Shown one piece after another: positions 1 through 6,339 of a stretch of 6,578 nt of DNA; positions within the stretch are counted from its first letter, which is position 1, and every line of letters starts with the position of its first letter. Origin of the DNA: an uncultured Alphaproteobacteria bacterium (GTDB lineage Bacteria > Pseudomonadota > Alphaproteobacteria > Rickettsiales > Midichloriaceae); the NCBI GenBank assembly GCA_903860855.1, contig CAIOSF010000002.1:1-6578 (forward strand), given 5' to 3'. The translations under genes and the position numbers were made by a program. Under the pieces are notes generated by a model. The model searched no databases and was not told the DNA's origin. It saw nothing but the letters and a program-made list of their open reading frames with translations.

Positions 1-111
1 ACTTTTTATATAATTTTCCGTATGGTTTATGACGCTTTTTTCTATGAAAGATGATATATAATCCTTCATACTAACATCGTGGTTATTTGGAGTCCTTTGA
101 AACTTCTTCAT
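1..111 (-). CDS. 5' end of an unrecognised gene, cut by the left edge
   Basis: An ATG on the minus strand at 111-109 opens a frame with no stop for 37 codons to the window edge. The product begins MKKFQRTPNNHDVSMKDYIS and continues with a charged, Ile- and Asn-containing stretch. A GAGGA sequence (minus strand, 124-120) lies 8 bases before the ATG, an ideal ribosome-binding spacing and better than that of the recognised genes here. The gene would diverge from mnmA across a 133-base AT-rich spacer. I see no signal peptide or motif in the visible part and do not recognise the family. An open frame of this length in AT-rich DNA could still occur by chance, so the case rests mainly on the ribosome binding site. 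Confidence 0.5.
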   Translation of the reverse strand, partial: MKKFQRTPNNHDVSMKDYISSFIEKSVINHTENYIKS

Positions 112-119
112 ATAAAAAA

Positions 120-124
120 TCCTC
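120..124 (-). promoter_or_regulatory. Shine-Dalgarno site of the left-edge gene
   Basis: GAGGA read on the minus strand, 8 bases before the ATG at 111-109. It is what makes the left-edge frame credible as a gene and fixes its start. Confidence 0.5.
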
Positions 125-244
125 AAATATTTCGATTTATAATTTTTAGTACCAAGACAAAAAATAATTGATAAATAATTTTGATAATGATGCAAATGTT
201 ATGATGGTTAACTTAAAATATTATACGATAATGGGTGTAATGTG

Positions 245-1555
245 ATGCCTAGCAGTACTAAGGGGCATTATGATGATCACTACCCTACCCTGGTTGCCGT
301 TCCAAGGCCACATCCCCCCTTACCCAGCCGTATCGTGGTCGCGATGTCTGGAGGAGTTGACAGCTCAACCGTTGCAGCAATGCTTAAAGCTGAAGGCCAT
401 GAGGTCATAGGGATAACTCTTCAGCTTTACGATCATGGCCTTGTTGTCGGTAAAAAGGGAGCCTGTTGTGCAGGAAAAGACATTTATGATGCTCAAATGG
501 CGGCAGAGAGACTTTCAATACCTCATTATGTTTTTGACTATGAAAGCGCTTTCAAGGAAGAGGTCATAGACAAATTTATTGATGGTTACATTAAAGGTGA
601 GACTCCAATACCATGTATACTATGTAATCAAAAAGTAAAATTTCGGGATTTACTAAGGGCCGCTCGTCAGCTGAATGCCGATGCCATGGCTACTGGTCAT
701 TATGTAAGAAAAATAGTAAACGACTTTGGGGAATCAGAACTACATAAAGCCGTAGATGAAAACAAGGATCAAAGCTATTTTCTTTTTACAACAACACAAG
801 AGCAATTGGATTTTCTTATGTTTCCCTTAGGGGGGATGAACAAGGATGAAACTCGCAAGTTAGCCAGATCTTATGGGTTAGAACTCGCTGATAAACCTGA
901 TAGTCAGGACATTTGCTTTGTACCAAATGGTGATTATCGTCAAGTCATTGAAAAAATTCGACCAGGCTCATTTATCCAAGGTAATATTGTAGACTCATAT
1001 GGCGCTATACTAGGTGGTCATAACGGGATTATTAATTATACTGTGGGTCAGAGGCGCGGCATTGGTATTGCCAATGAACAAGCCATATATGTCGTTGCCA
1101 TTGATGCAGCAAAAAATGAAGTTATTGTTGGTACTAAGGATAAGCTTAAGGGAAAGAATCTTTTAATTCGGGATATCAACTGGCTTGGTCGTGAAATCAA
1201 AGAAGATGATGAAGTTGAATGCCTGGTCAAGTTAAGATCAACTCATAAAGGCAGTACCGCCAAGCTCAGGATGCTCGATAATGATATGGCTTATGTGACT
1301 TTATATGAAGAATATTTTGCTATAACACCGGGACAAGCTTGCGTTGTTTATGGCGTAGATTCTTCCTTAAATCCCTCAAAGCGGCAACTATCTGACCTGG
1401 AGAGAGGATTATCACAATGCATTGACGGGACCCCCATCGGCTTGAATAGAAAAGCACACGATGCTACTACTGCCGATACAGATAATAGTAGCTTCATCCA
1501 CTATACAAGAGTTCTTGGTGGAGGATGGATAGAGAAAGAAATAAAAGATACGTAA
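245..1555 (+). CDS. mnmA: tRNA-specific 2-thiouridylase MnmA
   Basis: MnmA uses ATP and a relayed persulfide sulfur to make 2-thiouridine at wobble U34 of tRNA-Lys, -Glu and -Gln in the cytoplasm. Residues are numbered from the ATG at 245 (436 aa). The PP-loop SGGVDSS lies at 35-41, after an alphaproteobacterial VVAM. LQLYDHG and CCAG follow at 60-77. TPIPCILCNQKVKF (120-133) contains C127, which aligns with the first catalytic Cys. ATGHY is at 149-153 and KDQSYFL at 174-180. C224 in DSQDICF is the second catalytic Cys, and GQRRGIGIA is at 268-276. The C-terminal barrel ends with GQACVVY (363-369) and RVLGGGWI (422-429). These two blocks are normally a few residues apart, but here about 50 residues separate them, which makes the protein longer than the usual 360-390. 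GTG at 242 is an alternative start. I prefer the ATG because a weak GGGTG sits 7 bases before it. The first ~28 residues are an unconserved extension, so a later start cannot be excluded. The gene is intact and queE follows after 21 bases. Confidence 0.95.
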   Translation: MPSSTKGHYDDHYPTLVAVPRPHPPLPSRIVVAMSGGVDSSTVAAMLKAEGHEVIGITLQLYDHGLVVGKKGACCAGKDIYDAQMAAERLSIPHYVFDYESAFKEEVIDKFIDGYIKGETPIPCILCNQKVKFRDLLRAARQLNADAMATGHYVRKIVNDFGESELHKAVDENKDQSYFLFTTTQEQLDFLMFPLGGMNKDETRKLARSYGLELADKPDSQDICFVPNGDYRQVIEKIRPGSFIQGNIVDSYGAILGGHNGIINYTVGQRRGIGIANEQAIYVVAIDAAKNEVIVGTKDKLKGKNLLIRDINWLGREIKEDDEVECLVKLRSTHKGSTAKLRMLDNDMAYVTLYEEYFAITPGQACVVYGVDSSLNPSKRQLSDLERGLSQCIDGTPIGLNRKAHDATTADTDNSSFIHYTRVLGGGWIEKEIKDT

Positions 1556-1576
1556 CTTCAGTTAAAAATATAAAAA

Positions 1577-2260
1577 ATGTTCGGTCATAATCCTAAATTA
1601 CCAGCGGAAAATAGTGATGGTTCGGTTTTAAAGATCACATCAATTTTCGCTACTTTCCAGGGGGAAGGACCATATGTCGGTCAATCATGTGTCTTTATCA
1701 GATTAAGTGGCTGTAACCTTGCCTGCAGCTTCTGCGATACAGACTTTGATGATTACATCGAGATGCCAGTTGATGCAATTGTTGAGAAAATAAGGCTTGC
1801 CTGGTGCAGCTTCACGTCAAGACTATCATCTATGCCACCTCTTGTTGTTGTAACGGGTGGCGAGCCTCTGCGCCAGAACATAGATAAGCTGTGCCGCATC
1901 CTTATCGAACAAGGTGTAATAATACAGATAGAAACAAATGGGACCATATGGCGCCCTATCCCACCTCAAGTTCAAGTAGTATGTTCTCCTAAGGTGATTG
2001 TAGGAAAGTATTATCAAATTAGAGATGATATATTACAACAAACGATTGCTATAAAGTTTTTGGTAAGCACATATCAAAGTGGATATGAGGATATAAGTGA
2101 TGTCGGCCAGGAGCAATACAGAATTCCTGTGTATATACAACCAATGGATCACTATGATCATGCTAAAAATACGGCCAATATGGAGTTGGCAATGAGGCTG
2201 GCGGCCAAGTATAACGCTAGGATTTCTGTGCAATTACATAAGATCATAGGGATCGAATAG
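1577..2260 (+). CDS. queE: 7-carboxy-7-deazaguanine synthase QueE (radical SAM)
   Basis: QueE rearranges 6-carboxy-5,6,7,8-tetrahydropterin to 7-carboxy-7-deazaguanine, the step that builds the deazaguanine ring of preQ0 for queuosine (or archaeosine in archaea). The 227-residue product has the usual family length. It begins MFGxNP, the alphaproteobacterial start, and FQGEGPYVGQ (27-36) is the family's N-terminal signature. The radical-SAM cluster motif CNLACSFC gives C46, C50 and C53 (CX3CX2C), followed by DTDFD. TGGEP (93-97) and ETNGT (119-123) belong to the SAM site. SPK (137-139), IKFLV (159-163) and YIQPMD (186-191) follow, and the C-terminus QLHKIIGIE is typical. All key residues are present and there is no truncation. 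No clear Shine-Dalgarno precedes the ATG. With only 21 bases after mnmA, co-transcription is likely. No queD, queC or queF lies in the window, so the rest of the pathway must be elsewhere or salvage must supply it. Confidence 0.95.
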   Translation: MFGHNPKLPAENSDGSVLKITSIFATFQGEGPYVGQSCVFIRLSGCNLACSFCDTDFDDYIEMPVDAIVEKIRLAWCSFTSRLSSMPPLVVVTGGEPLRQNIDKLCRILIEQGVIIQIETNGTIWRPIPPQVQVVCSPKVIVGKYYQIRDDILQQTIAIKFLVSTYQSGYEDISDVGQEQYRIPVYIQPMDHYDHAKNTANMELAMRLAAKYNARISVQLHKIIGIE

Positions 2261-2431
2261 TAGCAATAAAATCACTATCATAAAAAGTTCATATGACCTG
2301 TTAAAAAACTCTATGCTTAGTAAATTTCTATGGTATATAAATGTTGCTGGAAGGTCGTGAGATCGACATTCACAGATTTAATTGGGAATATTATTTAGTA
2401 ACTAATTTTTTATATAAAAAGGAATAAAAAC

Positions 2432-2629
2432 ATGAAAAAAATCGTATCTGCTTTCATTGCTGCTGCCATGGTTGCTGCTTTCTCGACAGCTATTGCTACC
2501 GACGATAAAACAACAGAAAAAACAACAACAACAGAAAAAATGGCTAATCAAGATAAAACTGCTCAGCAGCTTTCTCAAGAAGCTAAAGAAGCTGCTGCTA
2601 AAGAAGCTAAAGAAGCTAAAAAACAGTAG
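2432..2629 (+). CDS. Small exported Lys/Glu/Ala-repeat protein, family unrecognised
   Basis: The frame encodes 65 residues. The start is well supported: AAGGAA at 2419-2424 is 7 bases before ATG. Residues 1-22 look like a Sec signal peptide: MKK, then an Ala/Val/Phe-rich core, then A20-I21-A22 as a signal peptidase I site. The mature part is about 43 residues with no Cys or aromatic residue and about equal acidic (9) and basic (9) counts. It starts Thr-rich (TTEKTTTTEK) and ends in a helix-prone tail of repeated AKE units (about 50-65), encoded by near-identical GCTAAAGAA copies. There is no lipobox Cys, so it is probably periplasmic or secreted rather than a lipoprotein. It sits 171 bases after queE and is probably transcribed separately. 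The layout (signal peptide, then Thr/Ala/Lys-rich tail) loosely resembles acid-shock-type small proteins, but that is only compositional. I do not assign a function. Confidence 0.75.
   Translation: MKKIVSAFIAAAMVAAFSTAIATDDKTTEKTTTTEKMANQDKTAQQLSQEAKEAAAKEAKEAKKQ
2582..2623 (+). repeat. In-frame GCTAAAGAA repeat in the small exported protein gene
   Basis: GCTAAAGAA occurs at 2582-2590, 2597-2605 and 2606-2614, with a fourth copy (GCTAAAAAA) at 2615-2623. The first two are separated by GCTGCT. Each unit encodes Ala-Lys-Glu. Codon choice is identical between copies, which suggests recent tandem expansion rather than convergence on composition. Confidence 0.85.
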
Positions 2630-2680
2630 TGGTTTACCGGGAATACGGGAGGGTAATGCATACCATCCGCGGTGTTTTCG

Positions 2681-2785
2681 TAAAAAAAGCAAGCATAGGG
2701 CTGCCAATATCGAATTGCGTTATGGTTATGTATTTTATTAATCATGAGGCGGTGAGTTGTTGTAGGTTTTTGCTTGCTTTTTTTA
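2681..2785. repeat. 15-bp perfect inverted repeat with T-tracts, possible bidirectional terminator
   Basis: TAAAAAAAGCAAGCA at 2681-2695 is the exact reverse complement of TGCTTGCTTTTTTTA at 2771-2785, with 75 bases between. On both strands the downstream arm ends in a run of seven T, and on the plus strand TTTTT follows after one A. Placement between convergent genes fits a terminator serving both. Against this, the 75-base loop is much longer than in a classical intrinsic terminator and half the stem is A-T. The repeat itself is directly visible; the terminator role is inference. Confidence 0.6.
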
Positions 2786-2884
2786 TTTTTAGGGGATTTA
2801 CACAATGTCACAGCTAGTTATTAATAATATGGCAAGTTGCAATGCGTGAATAGAAATACACCTGATCCCTGGTCAAAACTAGCA

Positions 2885-2908
2885 TAGTTCCTATTTTAGT
2901 TCCTATTT
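2885..2908 (+). repeat. Perfect 12-bp tandem duplication
   Basis: TAGTTCCTATTT is present twice back to back (2885-2896 and 2897-2908) in non-coding DNA. No third copy follows. It looks like a slippage duplication. Confidence 0.85.
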
Positions 2909-3001
2909 AGTGAAGTCCTTGAATTTTGCTGCTCGTAATATCTAATGCAATGAGAGAGGAAGCGATGCATAGTTTAGCTACTGCACATGCAGTGACAAGC
3001 C

Positions 3002-5608
3002 CTATTTTGCAGTAAGTTGGTTTAAAACATAGTGTAATATACCACCATCTCTTAGGTATTCAATTTCTAGCTCTGTATCAGCCCTCAACACAACTGAAAA
3101 CTCACTTTCTTCACCATTCGCCCTTTTAATCACGCCCTTCATTCTTTGCTTTGGTTTTATAGCATCCCCTATCTCAGGCAAGGAGATGAATTCATCTCCA
3201 ATAAGTCCTAATGAATCTATGGGCACGGAGCTAATAAAAGGAATGACTCCCATACCTACTAGGTTTGATCTGTGTATTCTCTCAAAACTTTCAGCTATGA
3301 CCCCCCTAACCCCAAGCAATTTCGTACCTTTGGCGGCCCAATCACGAGATGATCCAGTTCCATATTCCTTACCTGCAAAAATCACCACAGGTCTCTCTTC
3401 TGCTTTATATTTCATGGCCGCATCATAAATGCTTAGGACTTCTTTATCAGGATAATGTTCGGTATATCCACCCTCAACATTATGCAGCATCTTGTTGCGT
3501 ATACGAGTATTAGCAAAGGTTCCCCTCATCATAACTTCATGTCCCCCCCTCCTTGCTCCATAGGAATTAAAGTCTTTTTGTTGAATGCCTCTTTCTAGTA
3601 GGTATTTAGCCGCCGGAGAGTTGATGGCTATTGATCCAGCAGGGCTAATATGATCAGTCGTGATGCTATTGCCGAATATAGCCAAGATTCTAGCTTCTTT
3701 TATGGGGATTAGATTGCTGTTTTGCTGATCTCGAAAATATGGAGGGCTCTGTATATAAGTGCTATTCTCATTCCACTGATAACTTTTGCCCTTCTGTGAT
3801 GGAATAGCATTCCAAGTATCATTGCCTTTAAAAACATTTTTATACTTTTTAGTAAACATATCTTTTTTTATAAATTTGGCTATAACCTCGAATATTTCCT
3901 CATTTTTTGGCCAAATTTCCGCCAACGAATGGTTATCAAGCCCATCTTTCTGCAAATCAGCATAAATGTTACCAGCAATTGCATAGGCAACACAGAGCAT
4001 TGGAGAGGCAAGATAGTTAGCTCTAACGAGAGGGTGAATACGTCCCTCAAAATTACGGTTACCAGATAGCACACCAGCGACAACCAGCTGATTATCGCTT
4101 ATAGCCTTAGCAATCGGCTCATCAAGGGGGCCAGAATTGCCTATACAAGTAGTGCAGCCATAGCCTACAATGTAAAACCCAAGTCTTTCAAGATATGGCA
4201 TTAAACCACTTTGCAGCAAATACTCCTCTGCAACTTGAGAACCGGGAGCAAAAGAGGTCTTGACCCATGGTTTGCGAGATAGTCCCAGCTCCACCGCCTT
4301 TTTAGCTAATAACCCAGCACCTACCAAGGCGAATGGGTTGGAGGTATTTGTACAACTAGTGATGGCAGCAATCACTACAGCACCATTAGCAAGTTTATAC
4401 CGTACCCCGCTTACGTCATACTGATGACCAATATTTTGCGGATTCTTGTTTAATTGAGGTAGATTTTCTTCGAAATCTTTCGAGATATTTGGCAGGGAAA
4501 CACGGTCTTGTGGTCGTTTAGGTCCAGCCATTGACGGTTGGACTACACTAAGATCTAATTCCATTAACTCATCGTATTTTGCCTGCTTTTTTTCGTCATA
4601 CCAAAGACACTGAACCTCGGCATATTGTTTAACAATCGCCATGTGCTCAGGGGTACGACCAGTTAACTCAAGATACTGCATTGTTTCGTTATCTATAGGG
4701 AAGAAACCACATGTTGCCCCATATTCTGGTGCCATATTACTTATTGTTGCTCTGTCAGCAAGAGTGAGTGATTTCATTCCTTCACCAAAAAATTCCACAA
4801 ACTTACCAACAACTCCTTTAGCTCTGAGCATTTCCGTTATAGTCAGCACAAGATCTGTCGCATTGACACCTGGCCCGAGAGCTCTATTCAACTTAAATCC
4901 TACAACCTTAGGAAGAAGCATCGATGTTGGCTGACCAAGCATTGCTGCTTCAGCTTCTATACCGCCTACCCCCCATCCCAATACTGACATACCATTTACC
5001 ATTGTCGTATGGCTATCCGTTCCAAATACAGTATCTGGATATAGCATATTTTGATCATTGCAAAATACAACTTGAGCCAGATATTCTAAATTGACCTGAT
5101 GGCATATGCCTGTTGCCGGTGGAACAACCCTAAAATTACTAAAAGCTTGTTGTCCCCAATGGAGAAATTCATACCTCTCCCTGTTACGTCTAAATTCTAT
5201 CTTCATATTTTCGGATAAGGCATCAGCTGAGTTATAAAGATCAACAGTAACCGAGTGATCGATGACGAGATCAACGGGCATAAGAGGATTTATCTTAGCA
5301 GCCTCCTGCCCCATGGCATCTCTCATGGCGGCTAAATCAACCACCGCTGGCACCCCAGTAAAATCTTGCATTAAAATTCGTGCTGGAGAAAACAATATCT
5401 CTGTATCAGATTGCTTACCGAAGGAGCTCTGATACTCTTTCATAACTCTGACTATATCATGACTGCAATTGCGCAAAATATTCTCAAATAAAACGCGTAT
5501 GCTATATGGTAATTCATCTATGGAAAGCCCGACTCGTTCACAAGCTCTGCGTAAATCATAATATTTGTATGTCTTATTATTACTTGTTAAGGTTGATGTA
5601 ATTTCCAT
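3002..5608 (-). CDS. acnA: Aconitate hydratase A
   Basis: Aconitase interconverts citrate and isocitrate through cis-aconitate in the TCA cycle, using a 4Fe-4S cluster in the cytoplasm. From the ATG at 5608 the product has 868 residues, within the AcnA/IRP family range. Cluster ligands are C419 (in SCTNTSNP) and C485 and C488 (GCTTC); their spacing of 66 and 3 is the same as in E. coli AcnA. Other conserved blocks are FGTDSHTTMVNG (195-206), SFAPGSQV (452-459), NRNFEGRIHP (517-526), DHISPAGS (652-659) and YGTGSSRDWAAKG (749-761). The last two lie in the C-terminal swivelling domain. The frame extends upstream to an ATG at 5689 (895 aa), but those 27 residues precede the family's usual N-terminus, have no good ribosome site, and contain a promoter-like sequence. 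AGAGAG lies just before the 5608 ATG. The gene is intact, stands alone, converges on the small exported protein gene and diverges from nuoA. Confidence 0.93.
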   Translation of the reverse strand: MEITSTLTSNNKTYKYYDLRRACERVGLSIDELPYSIRVLFENILRNCSHDIVRVMKEYQSSFGKQSDTEILFSPARILMQDFTGVPAVVDLAAMRDAMGQEAAKINPLMPVDLVIDHSVTVDLYNSADALSENMKIEFRRNRERYEFLHWGQQAFSNFRVVPPATGICHQVNLEYLAQVVFCNDQNMLYPDTVFGTDSHTTMVNGMSVLGWGVGGIEAEAAMLGQPTSMLLPKVVGFKLNRALGPGVNATDLVLTITEMLRAKGVVGKFVEFFGEGMKSLTLADRATISNMAPEYGATCGFFPIDNETMQYLELTGRTPEHMAIVKQYAEVQCLWYDEKKQAKYDELMELDLSVVQPSMAGPKRPQDRVSLPNISKDFEENLPQLNKNPQNIGHQYDVSGVRYKLANGAVVIAAITSCTNTSNPFALVGAGLLAKKAVELGLSRKPWVKTSFAPGSQVAEEYLLQSGLMPYLERLGFYIVGYGCTTCIGNSGPLDEPIAKAISDNQLVVAGVLSGNRNFEGRIHPLVRANYLASPMLCVAYAIAGNIYADLQKDGLDNHSLAEIWPKNEEIFEVIAKFIKKDMFTKKYKNVFKGNDTWNAIPSQKGKSYQWNENSTYIQSPPYFRDQQNSNLIPIKEARILAIFGNSITTDHISPAGSIAINSPAAKYLLERGIQQKDFNSYGARRGGHEVMMRGTFANTRIRNKMLHNVEGGYTEHYPDKEVLSIYDAAMKYKAEERPVVIFAGKEYGTGSSRDWAAKGTKLLGVRGVIAESFERIHRSNLVGMGVIPFISSVPIDSLGLIGDEFISLPEIGDAIKPKQRMKGVIKRANGEESEFSVVLRADTELEIEYLRDGGILHYVLNQLTAK

Positions 5609-5638
5609 AGCTCTCTGATTATTCTTGTACTTGTCAGA

Positions 5639-5668
5639 AGTATAAGCTGTACTGAATGTGATTTGCAA
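5639..5668 (-). promoter_or_regulatory. Candidate sigma-70-type promoter of acnA
   Basis: Read on the minus strand: TTGCAA (5668-5663) as a -35 element, an 18-base spacer, and TATACT (5644-5639) as a -10 element that matches the consensus at five of six bases. Transcription would start about 25 bases before the ATG at 5608 and downstream of the alternative ATG at 5689, which supports the shorter acnA start. It was found by eye, and AT-rich DNA yields such matches by chance. Confidence 0.4.
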
Positions 5669-5729
5669 GGACGATTGCCTATGCAACATTTTTATTCTAT
5701 GGTGGATTTATGTTAGTGCTACAGAATAT

Positions 5730-5760
5730 GATAATCTGAGTTATCGTTCATACTTAGTAT
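5730..5760. promoter_or_regulatory. Two small dyads in the acnA/nuoA divergent spacer
   Basis: GATAA (5730-5734) pairs with TTATC (5741-5745). With one mismatch the arms extend to 7 bp at 5728-5747. Next to it, ATACT-T-AGTAT forms an 11-base palindrome at 5750-5760. They lie between the two divergent genes, where an operator could act on either. TATAAC at 5758-5763 could be a -10 element for nuoA, but no good -35 accompanies it. Short AT-rich dyads are common by chance. Confidence 0.2.
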
Positions 5761-5784
5761 AACAATATATAACACTTTAACATT

Positions 5785-6156
5785 ATGAATGTGCAAGAAT
5801 ATATCCAAGAGTATCTCCCCATTCTCATATTTTTTATGATAGCAGGAGCTCTGGCAATCATCATGATCGCCTTACCCTTCATAGCCGCAAAGAGTCGATC
5901 ATATAAAGCTAAGAATGCTCCCTATGAATGTGGATTTGAGCCATTTTCCCAGCCAAGACGTCAGGTTAGTATTGGTTTTTATATGGTTGCCATATTGTTC
6001 ATCATCTTTGATCTTGAAATTACTTTTCTGTTTCCATGGGCTATTGTTCTCAAAAGTATTGGTATCTACGGTTTTATCTCAATGATGTCTTTCTTATTTC
6101 TGCTACTGATTGGTTTTATTTATGAGTGGAAGAATGGAGCCTTAGAATGGGATTAA
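5785..6156 (+). CDS. nuoA: NADH-quinone oxidoreductase subunit A (NuoA)
   Basis: NuoA is a small inner-membrane subunit of respiratory complex I (ND3 in mitochondria), beside the quinone-binding junction of the peripheral and membrane arms. The 123-residue product is full length for alphaproteobacteria. Three membrane helices are visible at about 12-34, 64-88 and 94-113. The loop between helices 1 and 2 carries YECGFEP (47-53), with the conserved Cys49. Helix 2 contains FDLE (75-78) with the conserved acidic residues D76 and E78, then FPWA. The C-terminus YEWKNGALEWD is the typical ending. Unusually, the segment before helix 2 reads SQPRRQVSIGFY, with Gly64 where relatives usually have Lys or Arg before FY. 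The ATG at 5785 has no clear Shine-Dalgarno, but it is where the family starts. nuoB does not follow, so the gene is detached from the usual nuo operon. Confidence 0.95.
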   Translation: MNVQEYIQEYLPILIFFMIAGALAIIMIALPFIAAKSRSYKAKNAPYECGFEPFSQPRRQVSIGFYMVAILFIIFDLEITFLFPWAIVLKSIGIYGFISMMSFLFLLLIGFIYEWKNGALEWD

Positions 6157-6203
6157 TGATCAGCAGCACATCTTATCGTATTATAGAGCAATCACATAGC
6201 ATA

Positions 6204-6224
6204 TATGATGCCGGCCCGGTCATA
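6204..6224. repeat. GC-rich interrupted palindrome downstream of nuoA
   Basis: TATGA (6204-6208) and TCATA (6220-6224) flank a GC core containing CCGG-C-CCGG (6211-6219). The core stands out in AT-rich DNA, 48 bases after the nuoA stop. No T-tract follows, so it is a poor intrinsic terminator. It could be a protein-binding dyad or chance. Confidence 0.35.
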
Positions 6225-6339
6225 GTGGTATACGCTTATATGAAATGGTGTGCTTATATATAGAAAATTCATATCTTAATAAGTTCTTACTATACATTTG
6301 CTATAGTGATCCATAAGAAAAAAATCTTCAGAGTCGGGA

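Larger units (their letters stand above)
2630..3001. other. Convergent intergenic region without a confident gene
   Basis: These 372 bases lie between the ends of the small exported protein gene (plus) and acnA (minus). The region holds a long inverted repeat with T-tracts (2681-2785), a 12-bp tandem duplication (2885-2908), and a TTATTAATAA palindrome (2818-2827). It also has two ribosome-site-preceded ORFs of 14 and 16 codons (2805-2849 and 2965-3015). Longer open frames across it on either strand have low-complexity or patternless products and no good start signals. I see no tRNA, tmRNA, SRP RNA or RNase P RNA signature. Confidence 0.7.

Noticed and set aside
1..54. Plus-strand frame of 17 codons at the left edge as the tail of an upstream gene
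   Set aside because: It is short, ends at a TGA, and competes with the better-supported minus-strand start over the same bases.
112..244. preQ1 riboswitch or other leader RNA before mnmA-queE
   Set aside because: No preQ1 aptamer-like stem and A-rich tail is visible. The spacer is plain AT-rich DNA, and I could not find a convincing plus-strand -35/-10 pair.
2261..2431. Promoter with TCGACA (2363-2368) and TATTAT (2389-2394) for the small exported protein
   Set aside because: The spacer would be 20 bases, too long for a confident sigma-70 promoter, and no better pair was found.
2681..2785. Miniature transposable element
   Set aside because: The arms look like terminal inverted repeats, but no target-site duplication is seen outside them and there is no second copy in the window. 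I kept it as an inverted repeat only.
2402..2811. Overlapping open frames on both strands across the small exported protein gene and its downstream spacer
   Set aside because: Their products are Phe/Ser- or Leu/Lys-rich shadows of the repetitive codons and lack ribosome sites. Only the frame at 2432 has a start signal and a signal peptide.
3186..4934. Plus-strand open frames inside acnA
   Set aside because: They are antisense shadows of a fully conserved aconitase, and the products have no recognisable features.
6234..6259. GCTTATAT direct repeat (6234-6241 and 6252-6259) as an operator or start of a repeat array
   Set aside because: It is only two 8-base AT-rich copies, with no third copy at the same 18-base interval, so chance is likely.
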